From assembly GCF_001039355.2 (NCBI RefSeq), contig NW_019775858.1, positions 369,062-433,061 on the forward strand: a stretch of DNA of 64,000 nucleotides. The letters run 5' to 3'. This document shows, one piece after another, positions 15,050 through 28,412 of this stretch; the stretch's first letter is position 1, and every line of letters begins with the position of its first letter. A program made the translations under genes and the position numbers. The notes beneath the pieces were generated by a model. The model worked only from the letters and a program-made list of their open reading frames with translations. It made no database searches and was not told the origin of the DNA. This DNA comes from Lingula anatina (lineage: Eukaryota; Brachiopoda; Lingulata; Lingulida; Lingulidae).

Positions 15050-15169
15050 AATAGATATGACTTAAAAGCTTGTTGTTGTTTGAGAGACTTGGGAGGAATT
15101 TCACATTGACATGTGAATACATCTGAACTTTTGGCTTTTTAATGTGGAAAAAATACGAAGAAAAAAGAG

Positions 15170-15175
15170 AATAAA
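15170..15175 (+). terminator. Polyadenylation signal of RPS2
   Basis: AATAAA lies 121 bases after the stop codon, a suitable distance for a short ribosomal-protein 3'UTR. Confidence 0.7.
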
Positions 15176-16493
15176 GTAATGAAAAAACACTGCATTGATT
15201 TTTGTTCATTTAACCCAAATAAAATTGATAAGTACATCCTTGTGGGGAAGAGGGGCACTTTGTTACGAACTGCAATAAAGTTAGCTTTGACCCTTAGTGA
15301 GGAAAGTTCTGGGGGAGGAGTGGTAGCTACATGCAACTGGCCTAACATTTTCAAATAAACTGGTCACTCAAACAGAAGATGACCATGTTTCACATAAGCA
15401 AAAGTGAAAGGCTCAAAAACTAGGGGTCCAATTTTGGCTGTCAATTGTTAAATTTATTCCCAGACTTGAAAAATACTGCAGGTAACTGTAATGAGTCTAC
15501 CACTTACCAGGGCCACCAACTGATTTTTCACAAGATATTCACTTATATTTTACTGGTTGTTTCTTGGCATTTTTCTGGAGAAGAGTACACAATCAATCAG
15601 TAACCCTGGTAGAGGTTACTATAAGGACTGCTGTTTATTATCAGTTTGTCTCTTATAGGCATTCTCTATGAAGTAGCATGCAGGGGTTTGGGGGTTCAAA
15701 GCACCTGGGGCAGGGTATGATAAAAATTTGCCCACTATATATGTCAATATTATCATTCGCTGGTGATTCTGCATGTTGAGACAAGCACTGTACATCAACT
15801 TTTCTAGATCCACAAGACATGTATACTTCCTTATATTTTAATAGAACTGAAGAGGCCTGGAAACATTTATTCCACAATCCACAGCATGAACAGTACATAG
15901 TATATTACGTACATTGTAATCTTTTTATTTTAAAACATATGAATGAGAATGGTTGACATTCCAAGAAGTATTATTAGACAATCCACAGCATTGACAGCAT
16001 ATACTTATTCTTACACTGCAAATGTGAGTATATAATATTGTAATGGGTAGGTATAATGGGTGAGTAAATCCAAACTATTAGAACACTAGAAGATAATATT
16101 GATAATAATTAATACCGTTTCATTAGTGTTATTGGGAGCAAGACTCCGGAAATCTGATGAAAGCATACTCTGTGCTGTTCCAAATTACCTGTTTATATAT
16201 AATATCTACAATTACAGCAAACAATGCCTCAACAATAATTTAAACACTTTAAAAACAACTTCTGTTATGTGCCAGTAACACTGATTCACCACAATAAAGA
16301 TTCAAAATTTGAGCCTTTGACTTGTGATTTTCAGGTTCGCAGCTACAAGACCTTAAATATACAAGTGCATTTGAAGTTCTCTTATATTCTATTTTCATAA
16401 AAATGATGTCTATGACCATTCTGGCAAATGAAAGAATAGCAATCAACTGTGTTCAACATTATTACAGCAGTCGGAGATCTAAACTGGCAGATT
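15176..16493. other. Intergenic between convergent RPS2 and ACO2
   Basis: No gene is seen. The distal part should hold the ACO2 3'UTR; TTTATT words near 15863 and 15924 are candidate minus-strand AATAAA signals. No choice between them can be made. Confidence 0.5.
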
Positions 16494-19400
16494 TCATTGC
16501 TTCATTTCTGCCATTCTGTTGAGAGCACTTCCTGCCTTGAACCATTGAATCTGCTGTTCATTCATGGTCTGTGCCAGCTTGATGGTTTCTATGCTGCCAT
16601 CTTTGTGTTTGATCTCACACCTCACATGCTGAAACAAAATAGCATGAATAGCATGAATATCCGCAATCATACTTCAAGGAGCATGAGAGTATCATCTTAA
16701 ATGGTGAAGGGTCAGAATAAGAGATAATGTTTTAAAATCTTTATGCAAAGAAGATAAGTGCACTTTTCTTGTGAAATATTTTTATCAATTAAAAAATAAT
16801 AAACTAAAATTGTTGTGTGTGTTTGTGTGCACGCATGTGCAACAGGAACAAAATTTTTGCACTTAAATTTAGAAGTTTGTCATATAAAGTCTTCAATTTT
16901 CAAATCAAAGTATCAATGTGTTATCATGTTTGCGTATATTTGGACTTTATCTCACTGGTTTCCTTAATATTACCTTTCCTGGTGCCAGTTCATTCAGTCC
17001 CTTGAGGGAAATCTTGTCTGCTGGGGAGATCTTGTCATAGTCAGAGGGGTTGACAAATGTCAGTGGCAAGATGCCCTGCTTCTTCAAGTTGGTCTCTGGA
17101 TTTGGAAAAAGGAAACTAAGTAAATAAATCCTATTCAAGGCATTAAATCCGACGTTTTGAATTCTTTTGGTAATTTTTTTTCTAAAAGAATGTTCACATT
17201 TTCAAAAAGCTTAATCTGGCAAATGTTTCAATGAAATACAAATAAAGAAATCATGAAACTTGAGAATAATACAGATAAAACAATTATTCTTATAAAATCC
17301 CTTACCATGAATTCTAGCAAAGCTTTTTACAATGATTGCCTTTCCACCTAGATGCCTTGGTTCCAAGGCAGCATGTTCTCGGCTGCTTCCCTCACCATAA
17401 TTTTCTTCTCCTATTACAACCCATGGAAGATTATTTGCCTAAAACACACAAAAATCCAACCTAATTTATTGTATTCACCATTATAATTTCAGGGCACAAG
17501 CATAGTTATATCTTAGACCAACCTGTTATCACCACATAAGTCAAAATAATTGAACAGTAAGTCTAATATGAATTAAATAAAAGTCCAGAATAACTCTTTA
17601 AAATATTGTGTCAAATACAACCTGTTTATCAGAAAACTATTTTTACAACGTGAAGCGCATTAAACAATTTAAAACAGTTTTTTTAATCATATGAAAACCA
17701 AACCTTATACTCCCTGGCAGTGGCAGGTACAGGTCCATATTCTCCAGTCAACACACTGGCTACACTATTCATTTCCCCATTTTCAGAGTTAGTGGCCCTG
17801 AAATAGCACAATGCATACATTGTTCTGAATTTATTTTAAATGATTTCAAGTGTTCCTTTCAGATGTAAAACAACCAAAAACAGTACCCTTTCACTGTACA
17901 GACTGATTACACGAAATTCAGTGGAACAGACATAAAAGGCTTATCAGACACTGTATCTGTTCATCACCTAGTTGTTGCATACAACTCTCAAAATGTGAAA
18001 TTATTTTTTCTAAACACTGGAAAAATAGTTGAATTTACCCAATCATAAAGTTGTTTGAGATGTTATCCAAGTGACCTCTGTACTTCAGCCAAGGTCCAGC
18101 TGGACTGATGTGGTCAGTTGTACACTTGCCTTTCACCTAAATAAAAACAAAAACTTAATATTTGGATATTTTTTATGTCACACAAAAGCCATCTAATACT
18201 AAATTTAATAATATTTATACCAACATACCACAAACATCATTATTTTTTTTGAAAGTTTTAATAAAATATTCAGAATTGATTTTAAGTGACAACAGTGATT
18301 TCTTAAATTCAACTGCTAAAAACCTTTAAGTAATTTTATCGATTTGATGAGTGATAAAAATAGTGTCAGATGCAAGTATAACCTTTAGTAAGACAACCAA
18401 GTCATCCAAATCTTTCCCATCCCACTTATTGAACGGTGTGAGGAGCTGTAGCCTGTTGCTGGTTGGACTAACATCTACCGAGACTCCCGATGCATCACTT
18501 GGGGGGGCTTGGTATGTGTCCTGGCCTGGATCAAACCCACGGGATGGCAGCTCATCACCAGTGGGACATTCAAACTTGAACTTCTCACCTAGAAATTAAT
18601 TAACATACACACCCTGTTGATCTTATATCATCTAAAAACAATTTCATTTCAAAAGGTTAAATTCTCAAACGTTTGTTATTCATAGAAATCATTCAGCAAA
18701 ATTCGGTGCTTAATATTAACATACAACATGACTTCCAAATATGTTGAATTGTAAATCACTAAATGAACTAAAAAATCACCCTGAAAAGTGATGATCAGAT
18801 ATGCTTTTTCACAACTCACCATTTGCTCCTTCCAGTTCATCAGTGACAGGGTTAAAATCCAGACTTCCACCAAACACCATGGCTGTCACCAACTCTGGTG
18901 ATGTCACAAAGGCATGGGTCTCTGGGTTGCCATCATTACGACCAGTGAAGTTCCTGTTGTATGATGTAACAATGGTGTTCTTCTGTCCTTTTTTCATATC
19001 AGTTCTACAAGTAAAATTAACATTTAAAAATAGCATGTTCAACAAACAAATCAAATCTTTATGCCAATTCTTCAATCACTTTTCTCCAGGAAATGAAATC
19101 TTAATAATGGTCAAATTTACAATAGTTTAGTTGTTAGGGAAGTACCATATGAAAATGCCAGTCTTAATACCCATTAAGTATTTCACGAGATGTGAGCCTC
19201 ATACCTGTTCCACTGTCCTATACAGGGACCACAGGCATTAGCCAATACTATGCCTCCAATTTCACGCAGCACTGCAGCCTAAACAAAAGTAACACTGAAA
19301 CTTACTTCAGCTACTGTCTCCATTATTTTTGTATAATTTTTTAAAATATTTTTTTGTAATTTTGAATATGCAGCAACTTCCTCTTACTTGTTAAATCAAA

Positions 19401-22400
19401 TTTGATATAATTCTAGTTAATTTAATTTGTAAGAAATAAGGGTTATCATTTTCATTTCCCTTTATGCTTCCTACCTTCTAAAACTATACAAGTGACGTCA
19501 ATCTTTTTTGAATGTCCATTTCAAATATTCATATTATATTCTAAGAAGCAATCAATAAAACAGAACAATGACTACTTTTTTGCTATCTCAATAGCACAAA
19601 AACTCCACAGTTTCATCTCCATAAAGAGACTTCCTTTATGGCTACATGAACAGACACAACACTGTCTATGTAACTATGTTATGGTCTTAATTCCTTTTTG
19701 CCACATGTCTAGTACGTAGTCTACACACCTGGCCATCTCTCTCAATGGTTGCTCTAATCTGTTCTGAGCCTGGAGTGATGGTGAACTTGGACTTGGCTTT
19801 TAAACCATGCTTCAGTGCCTGCCTGGCTAAACTGGCTGCTCTACTCATGTCCTCATAACTACTGTTAGTACAGCTGCCAATCAATCCTGGGGGAGAGATT
19901 TTAATTTCACAATACCCAATTACTACAGGAAAACAATGATATTCAAGGGGCAATATGAATAACATATTATTTTCTATAGACCATAGCACATGATCAAGTA
20001 ATCAATTCCTATCCTATCAGTAAGCACTCAAATAATACAATATTACTTCTAGAAATATGCATCTAATCTACAAAAAATAAGTCTATTTAACTCTGCAAAG
20101 CAAAAAAAAAAAAAAAAGGTCACAGAGCATAAAATTAAGCTGAATTTCCATTCAGCCCATTTTTTTCTAACATCCAATTACATATTTCAGGATGAGTGTC
20201 ATATCAAACCATTATCTGGTGAATTAACAGTGTAGTGATCTATATTACTGTCAATTTTTGTCTACAAACAGTAATGATACGATAATTAGTTTATACTTAT
20301 GACAAAACAATTTTATGACCCCATCACATTACTGAAGATAATATTAATCATGTACCAAGTAAAAAGACAGCCCATCACCTGCTGTAAAATAAGGCACTTT
20401 TCCTGACAGCAAAACTCACCCACTTCAATTTTCAAAGGCCATCCTTTTTCTTTAGCCCTCTTGCCAAGTTTACTAATTGGGTGTGCAAGATCAGGTGTCA
20501 TTGGTCCATTTATGTGTGGCTCCAACTGTAGAAAGAGCATGCTGTATCATACCAAAAACCCAGACACAGTGATCTAGGCCACACTGACCCAGATACATAT
20601 CTACATCATCAATAACACTCACAAACTAAATACATTAACTTACCCACAGAAAGCTCCACAGGCCAGCCATTCTCTTTAGCCCGTTTTCCAAGTAGGGAAA
20701 TAGGATGAGCAAGATCAGGGGTAAAAGGCCCATTGACATGAGGCTCTAACTGAAAGCATATACAGGTTGCAATGCAAGCAGCAGGAAAAAAATCTTGATA
20801 CCCATTCTAGAATGTCTACCACCAATGATTTGACATAAAATTACTTCCATGCTCTGCAGGGCTCAACATATTTAAATCAGTAATTGCATAAATAAAATGA
20901 CCAAACAGAGTTGATGATCATGTTATGATTCAACTGAAACTTATGAACAAAAATGTAAAATGTTGAGCCCTGCATTGTTCAATCGTAAAAAAATTATATT
21001 TGTCTGTTTAATAACCTTCACCACATGTGAATGTCATGTCTACTGTAAAAATGCTGGTGTGGGGTTATGTTAGCCAAGTGAATGTGCAGCTCGTAAATAA
21101 ACTGTGACGGTGAATATTGTATTAAAGAATGAAAAAAATATTAGGATAAAAACACACTTAATACAGATGAAATGATACCAAAAAGGAGAAAAAACATACC
21201 ATTCTTTAAATTTTTTTAAAAGTTTTTTATATTTGTTCTGTATTTTTGTATCATATGTGGGTTAGGATTCGATAAATCTATTGCTTTTTTACAAACCAAA
21301 ACCATGTAGTCTTGTTGAAAATGTGAAGAATGTTTTATGTGGTTTATACAGTAAAAATGTAAGCATGATCATTTAAGTGACCCAGCTCCCAAGCTTCCTC
21401 CACCAAAGCAAGGTTTTTCTAAGGTGCAGCATTAATATCACTTACTACAACTAAATTCACAACCATTACTAAAGACCATAAATACACGTGTACAAAAATA
21501 AATAGAATGGTGACCAAAAACAAAAACACAGAAAAGTAATAGGTAATTATATATTAGTCTATACAGAATTTCTTAATCTTACTTCATCCAAATTAATTTC
21601 AATGATTCTATCATATTCACAACCAGAGTCAGCTGAGAGCAAGACATCTTTGTATTCATCAGCAAGGTTGGCAATTCCTGAAATTAAATTTAACAAATCT
21701 AAGACAGAAGAGGCATAATATAATCTATCAAGGTAAATATAACATAATATTCTTAAATATTCAATAATATTCCTAATATCTGGATGGATGTCCACACTTT
21801 TGTTTCTTATCCTATAATGATTTTAACAGAACACAAAAGTATGTAACTAAAACCATGCAAATAAATTTCAACTATACCTACCTTCTCTATTTGTTGCTTT
21901 CAGGTAATTCCTCATGCTGTGTCCATATGGAAATACGGAGGTTGTAGCACCTATCTCAGCACCCATGTTACAAATAGTGCCCATTCCTAAAGGTTATAGA
22001 TAGAAATTAGATGAGCACTTAATTTCTTCCTTCAGTTTCATCTTTAGCTTATTCTAAAAATTAATCCTTGCAAATTTTGATATTAGAAAATTCATAGCCA
22101 GCAGAATAATTACAGATTAATCACTAGAATATACCTGTGCAAGATATGGAATCCACCCCAGGTCCATAATACTCCACAATGGCTCCAGTGCCTCCCTTCA
22201 CTGTCAGGATATCAGCTACTTTCAGGATGACATCTTTTGGTGAAGTCCAGTCCTTCAGTTTTCCAGTCAGGTGAACACCAATTACCTAAAATTTGATCAT
22301 TTTAAATTTAATGGTTATGAGGAATTAAATAACACATTTATCTATGAAAGTGTAAGTAGCACAAAATAAGACTGTTTTACAAGTAGATAATTTCTGATAG

Positions 22401-23982
22401 CAATGAATATGGGGTGATGATTTAAACAAGCCAAAACGTAAAACTGTTTTCCACTTATCGTGTTTACGGTAAAAGTGCACGCTAACGGCAACATCAACAT
22501 CAACGGCAACGGCGACAACAGACGCAGGTGACGACCATATGTACAGACACATCTGTGTCTGTACATGAAAATTGAATTCAAAACAGAGTTTGAGATTTTA
22601 CTATTTGAACTGAAAAAAGTACTGGTCAGTTAAGTGGTTAAGATACATTATTCTCAAAGAGAGAACTCAGTAAGTGTCAAATGTCTGTTATCACACAAAC
22701 TGCCCTCACCTGTGGACATTTCAGTTCCCATGGTATGTTGGCCATGACATCCACAGCATCTGCGCCACCTACACCGATACATAAACCTCCAAGTCCACCT
22801 GGAAAGCAAGCATAAACTCTGTCCTATTGTTACATCCATGCAAAAAGCAACAGCTTCTGGGGTTACACTACCAGAGCTTTTGGTTTAGAGATATTACCAA
22901 CTCTAAACAATAACATGATAAAATGGTAAATTATCAAATGTCTTTGATTTTTTAAGCCAAGGTAAGCCATCACAAGCAATTCTAGCATTTTCCCTACTGT
23001 ATAAAGACTGTCAAAGAATGAATAAAAACATTTAACCTAAGCTAATATCGAGGCTTGTTAACTTGTTTTAACGTCATTATAAAATCAAGTTGTTTACACA
23101 AAATTACAATGTTAATATTCCTTTGCAGTGAACATTATTACACTGACCTCCATTTGGGGTATGACTATCAGTGCCAATTAGCAGAATTCCAGGAAACGCA
23201 TAATTCTCAAGCACAATCTGAAACGGCAGAAAATAAACATCAGTATTTGTAACATTATCAATAGGATAAAACTCACTTAACAAAAAATATATTTATTAAT
23301 GTAATTTTTTGTTTGTTACATTCTGATAAACGTAGCTGCACCATCTTACAAATTGACATAGGTTTGACAACAGTTCAACAACTTTTTGTACAGCAAAGGA
23401 ACAACAGATGTAAAATATCATGTTGAATTTAAGACACAATTTTCAAACTTCAACATATACATACCTGATGAATTATTCCACTTCCTGGCTGCCAAAATCC
23501 CACACCATACTTGGCTCCAGCCGTACTCAGGAAGTTGTACACTTCTTTGTTAATATCCTATAACAAAGAGAAATAATGAGCACTACTGAATAACAAGAAT
23601 ATAATTGTTTGTGACAATTTACCAGCCATACAAATTAAAAAGATATATTTCTGGGGATTGCCTGAACAAAATACATCTTTTGATATCGGTGAAAGCATGC
23701 TCACCTACTTACTTTCACACAATGTTTATTCTATATCATAGTTACTGAAACTTCGATGAGGACAGAAAATTAACTGTTATTATTGCCAGCCACATTTCTA
23801 CTACTTTTATATATTATCAAATTTAACCTTGTACCTTAGCTTTGGCCAAGTCTTTGTCACCACCCACTTCTGCCTCAATCAAGTGGTCACAATGAATTGT
23901 AGAGGGAACAGCTACTTTTGGAAGTCCACTGGAGATGAACTGCAACATGGCCATCTAGACAAAAAGAAAATAATTAGTGAAT

Positions 23983-24020
<38 letters not shown>

Positions 24021-27000
24021 NGAATGAATAAAAACATTTAACCTAAGCTAATATCGAGGCTTGTTAACTTGTTTTAACGTCATTATAAAATCAAGTTGTT
24101 TACACAAAATTACAATGTTAATATTCCTTTGCAGTGAACATTATTACACTGACCTCCATTTGGGGTATGACTATCAGTGCCAATTAGCAGAATTCCAGGA
24201 AACGCATAATTCTCAAGCACAATCTGAAACGGCAGAAAATAAACATCAGTATTTGTAACATTATCAATAGGATAAAACTCACCTAACAAAAAATATATTT
24301 ATTAATGTAATTTTTTGTTTGTTACATTCTGATAAACGTAGCTGCACCATCTTACAAATTGACATAGGTTTGACAACAGTTCAACAACTTTTTGTACAGC
24401 AAAGGAACAACAGATGTAAAATATCATGTTGAATTTAAGACACAATTTTCAAACTTCAACATATACATACCTGATGAATTATTCCACTTCCTGGCTGCCA
24501 AAATCCCACACCATACTTGGCTCCAGCCGTACTCAGGAAGTTGTACACTTCTTTGTTAATATCCTATAACAAAGAGAAATAATGAGCACTACTGAATAAC
24601 AAGAATATAATTGTTTGTGACAATTTACCAGCCATACAAATTAAAAAGATATATTTCTGGGGATTGCCTGAACAAAATACATCTTTTGATATCGGTGAAA
24701 GCATGCTCACCTACTTACTTTCACACAATGTTTATTCTATATCATAGTTACTGAAACTTCGATGAGGACAGAAAATTAACTGTTATTATTGCAAGCCACA
24801 TTTCTACTCCTTTTATATATTATCAAATTTAACCTTGTACCTTAGCTTTGGCCAAGTCTTTGTCACCACCCACTTCTGCCTCAATCAAGTGGTCACAATG
24901 AATTGTAGAGGGAACAGCTACTTTTGGAAGTCCACTGGAGATGAACTGCAACATGGCCATCTAGACAAAAAGAAAATAATTAGTGAATTACACACACACA
25001 CACACACACACACNATAAAACAAAATGCCAACAGTATACCTGGGCTGTGGCATCTTGCATAGCAACTCTATCAGGACGGAGGCGCAGGTAGCTTTCTCCA
25101 CGGACAATTTCCTGAAATCGTGAAGAAGAAAGCTTAGTTAATCTTACGCATCACCTGATGTTTGTTAAGAATTTCATTTTTTAGTCTCAAAAGCCACAAC
25201 TTTTTATTTATCAAGCAGTATTAAGAATACTTTAGTTTTTCAAAACATATCCATGCCTGTAAACCTCACATTTAGAAACTGTATGTTATTTATCTTTTTT
25301 TCCAAAAAACTAAAACCTTATTTAGAAAAAGAAAAAGTCCTAATAATACAGTAATATTAGAAATTATAAAATTAAGAAAAATAATTGTAATTATATGTTA
25401 CTAGTCCTCCAAAATTCATGTGTTTTATCTATTCAAAATAAAATACAAACACTAACAATCTATATCATTCATACATACAACCCAAGACTAGATTCTATTC
25501 TTAGGAAGCACTTAATACTAATACTCAAGTATTCATTTACTAGTCTGAAATAGGTTTTTTTATACTGTTTAAAAGACAGTTTTTTCTTATTTTTGGTATT
25601 TTCCAATCACTATTTTCTAATGGGTATAATATTTTTTATTATTTTTTATAAGTTTTTTTTTTTGCCATACTTACACATTCTGCTGGTTCATCTAAATGAC
25701 TGTACAGAACTTTTTCAGACAGAGTGAGTGGTCTGTTTAACCTGAATTTATCAAAATTGGTTACAGTAATTTTTTTTTAAACCTATCAATTTATTCTTTA
25801 TTCTGGACAAAAACATGCTAAAATGCATTAATTGGAATGATACTAATTATTATACAAAAAAATTTAAGTCCTAAGAGGAAATTCTTTATTCTAAAAAATG
25901 TTGAAATGTATAAATGGAAACACAGACAGACAATATGAAAATATTAATTCAACGTACAAGCTCATAACTTACCTTCTTTTCACAATGTCTAAGTTTTGTG
26001 CTAGTTTTTCATAGTTCACATAATGATCACCATCAAACCTGCTCATAGGCACCTATGATAAAAGGATTCAAGTATTATTTTACTATCTACAATAGAGTTA
26101 AAGACCAATTTCCATTTGAAATACAAGTCTGTTACTGCAAAACCTGCAGTAAAATAAATCAACGTTACAATTATGCCATTAACTTTAAAACAACCACCTT
26201 TCCAAACAATATTTGTTTCCTGACATATTTAAACCCAAAAAATGTTTTATTTATATTTAAACACACCTTGGCTGCAAAAAATGCAGATGATCCATGGATA
26301 TGTCGCACCTGTGCTATGAAACTAACATGCTGAAGCCCCTGGAAATAGTAACAAAAAACTTTCTTTCAAAGTGTAAACCTTACATGTAAAATGCAAAATA
26401 ATATGTCACCCATGAAGACAAAATGAAACAAGTACTTTCAAAATCTAAAGGCCCTGTTGTTTAAGTATATGAGGATTGTTCATATTTCATCATTTTGTGA
26501 AAAAGTGAAAAAATGTCACACTATTTACATGACATGAGCAATATACTGTTGACTTTGGAATTTTATTATATATATATATATATAAAATATTTCTCTTCAA
26601 TTTCAATTTTAATGTGAGATACAATAATAAACTTGAAAATAAAAAAATCACACACACATAGCATACATCAAAGACTGGTAAAGAAAAAGAAGAAAATCAG
26701 TTGTTAAGATATTATTTACTAACAGTATGTAGCGAACTGAAATGCTGTTCTGGTGAAATAGTGCACACCAATTTTATCCCAGGATGTCTTATCAAGGCCA
26801 CATATATACATTTGTGTACAAATGATAAGGATAACGAAGATGAAGCAGTGCTTGACATGATTACGCATTCACTTGCATGTGTAACTTTTCATCTTCACTA
26901 GCAGTAAAACATATAAATACTTCTTACAGAGTAAAGAATTATAGCTATCTGAAACTATATGATCGCATATGAGGGCCATATTTGACCATATTGACCCTTG

Positions 27001-27597
27001 AACTAGTTATAGTCCCCTATGCTGAATGGGGCCTAAGACAAACTGCACTCCTTCCTTTGGGTTTTTTGTTTATCTCACAAATAGATTGTAATCTCTACAC
27101 ACTTTTAGAACTTGGTGAAATGAGACGAATTCCAAATATACTCGCAAACCCAAACTATTGAGCAACAATGAAATCTAACAGTAATGTCCTAAGGATAGTT
27201 CACATGGCCTGCATGCATTACTGACAGATGGGGCAGAAACATTCATCAAAATGACAAACAATAAGTGGTTACTTATCACATACTCTACATAAAAACTTAC
27301 TCAAAGCTTGGTAAGAATGGTTTTCATGGTGACTTAGTTACCATTACGTTAAACTTTATGTCAATCTAGCTAATAAAACTGCTTTGACCGGCGGAAAATT
27401 GTGGATAAGCCGTTTGATCGGAGTGGGTTACTCAATCTGCATTTAAGCGTGATTCTGGGTCAATGGCGTTGTGATACGAAAACTCTATTTTATACAGTGA
27501 TATCACAAGATACACATATATGCCATAAACACAAATTTTCTAGAAAAAATTATCTTAAATTTACCTTCGTCAAGGACGATCTCAAAAAGTACGCCAT
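16494..27597 (-). CDS. ACO2: Aconitate hydratase, mitochondrial
   Basis: Converts citrate to isocitrate via cis-aconitate in the TCA cycle, in the matrix, using a 4Fe-4S cluster. Exons (minus, 5' to 3') are 27597-27565, 26338-26267, 26052-25973, 25741-25675, 25111-25040, 23954-23835, 23557-23465, 23217-23148, 22798-22710, 22285-22135, 21986-21882, 21677-21583, then 20749-20644 or 20525-20420, then 19886-19729, 19278-19205, 19004-18820, 18588-18383, 18136-18039, 17797-17704, 17438-17306, 17095-16974 and 16628-16494. One alternative gives 2358 bases, 785 residues (vertebrate enzyme about 780). The first 35 residues are basic and lack acid residues, as in a mitochondrial presequence. Cluster cysteines are in LIGSCTNS (C390) and ANACGPC (C453, C456). 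[30 protein letters not shown] and a C-terminal AGSALNRM are present. Exons at 23148-23954 recur at 24154-24960 in an apparent assembly duplicate. Confidence 0.97.
20102..20117. repeat. Poly(A) run in an ACO2 intron
   Basis: A simple A tract between exons 13b and 14. Confidence 0.8.
20420..20525 (-). CDS. ACO2: ACO2 alternative exon 13b
   Basis: A 106-base exon encoding [16 protein letters not shown] followed by a [14 protein letters not shown] tail. It has its own acceptor (CTACAG) and donor (GTGAG). It lies 118 bases downstream of 13a in the gene's direction and has the same length and phase, so it can replace 13a. It leads directly into the exon with the first cluster cysteine. Confidence 0.9.
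20644..20749 (-). CDS. ACO2: ACO2 alternative exon 13a
   Basis: A 106-base exon encoding [16 protein letters not shown] followed by a [14 protein letters not shown] tail, with acceptor TTTCAG and donor GTAAGT. It differs from 13b at 8 of about 36 residues. The [11 protein letters not shown] core matches the usual form in animal aconitases, so 13a may be the ancestral version. Confidence 0.9.
23016..24020. repeat. Copy A of a 1-kb block with ACO2 exons 6-8
   Basis: Repeated at 24022-25013 with an offset of 1006 bases and only a few differences (for example CTCACTTAAC versus CTCACCTAAC near 23272). Its right end is a (CA)n run followed by a single N at 24021. Confidence 0.95.
24022..25013. repeat. 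Copy B of the 1-kb ACO2 block (probable allelic contig)
   Basis: Bounded by single Ns at 24021 and 25014 and ending in the same (CA)n run. It repeats ACO2 exons at 24960-24841, 24563-24471 and 24223-24154. These three exons total 283 bases, which is not a multiple of three, so including both sets would break the frame. A false duplication is the simplest reading. Confidence 0.9.
26565..26585. repeat. (AT)n microsatellite
   Basis: Alternating TA run in the first introns of ACO2. Confidence 0.85.
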
Positions 27598-27617
27598 CCT
27601 CGGCTGCTCTACTAGCT

Positions 27618-27625
27618 TGACGTCA
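27618..27625. promoter_or_regulatory. CRE palindrome upstream of ACO2
   Basis: A perfect TGACGTCA lies 21 bases upstream of the ACO2 start codon. It is the consensus CREB/ATF site. It may be in the proximal promoter or the leader; function is inferred from the motif alone. Confidence 0.5.
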
Positions 27626-27804
27626 CAACAACTTTTTACCTCCTTTTGCAAAAGATTGATTAACATTCGTGTTGTTGATTAACCAAAGTTAGGCCGGGGC
27701 ATAGTTAGGATTTCGAAGAGTATCATATATTTCCAGAACATAATTTTCCCCATAAACAGATGCAAAGTTTCTCGAAAATGGATCTTCTACTGATCCAAGA
27801 CAGC

Positions 27805-28412
27805 GTATGTGACTGGCGCGACAGCTCTGACGCAAAAATTAATGTCCTCCACAACCTCAGTCCTGTTTCAGATATTTTTTTCTACCCATTTTAAATACTT
27901 AATCTTTTTCGGGACGATGAAGCCCCAATCTTATTAAGAATGATAATTCTGTATCTCCATAACTAAACAATAGCACGAGAAGTGGTGCATAAGCGCTTTG
28001 ATTTTCAGTTTTTCTAGATATAGTTTTGACATTGGTTTGAATTCAAGACTAGCCTATTATATCTGTATGTCGCAATCCAAACATCTTCAATGCATGTTGT
28101 TTGCTGTAGATAGGCTAATAGTCAATTATAGGCAGTCTATGTGACTGGCGTGACACTCTGACGCAAAAATCAATGTCCTCCACAACCTCAGTCCTGTTTT
28201 TTTTTTTTTTTTTCATCTTTTTTCGGGATGATGGCGTCCGAATCAAATTAAGGGGATAGGCCTACTGTAACTGTGTATCTCCGTAACAAAACAAACGTTT
28301 CGTGTACTTTGATTTTTTTTCTAGTTTTGACGTCGGTTTGAATTCAAGACTATTATGTAGGACCCAAAGCATCTGAATTGCATGTCGTTTGCTGTAGCTA
28401 ATGATCAACTGA
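27805..28412. repeat. Diverged tandem duplication of about 330 bases
   Basis: The segment starting TATGTGACTGGCG at 27805 recurs at 28139. Shared stretches include CAATGTCCTCCACAACCTC (27843 region, allowing one mismatch before it), a TTTTTCGGGA word, GTATCTCC, GGTTTGAATTCAAGACTA and GTTTGCTGTAG, in the same order. The copies have many substitutions and indels, unlike the near-identical assembly duplicates, so this is a genuine older duplication. No coding potential is seen. Confidence 0.8.

Noticed and set aside
27598-27700. Iron-responsive element in the ACO2 leader
   Set aside because: Vertebrate ACO2 has an IRE, but no CAGUGN loop with the bulged C is present in the 100 bases upstream of the start here.
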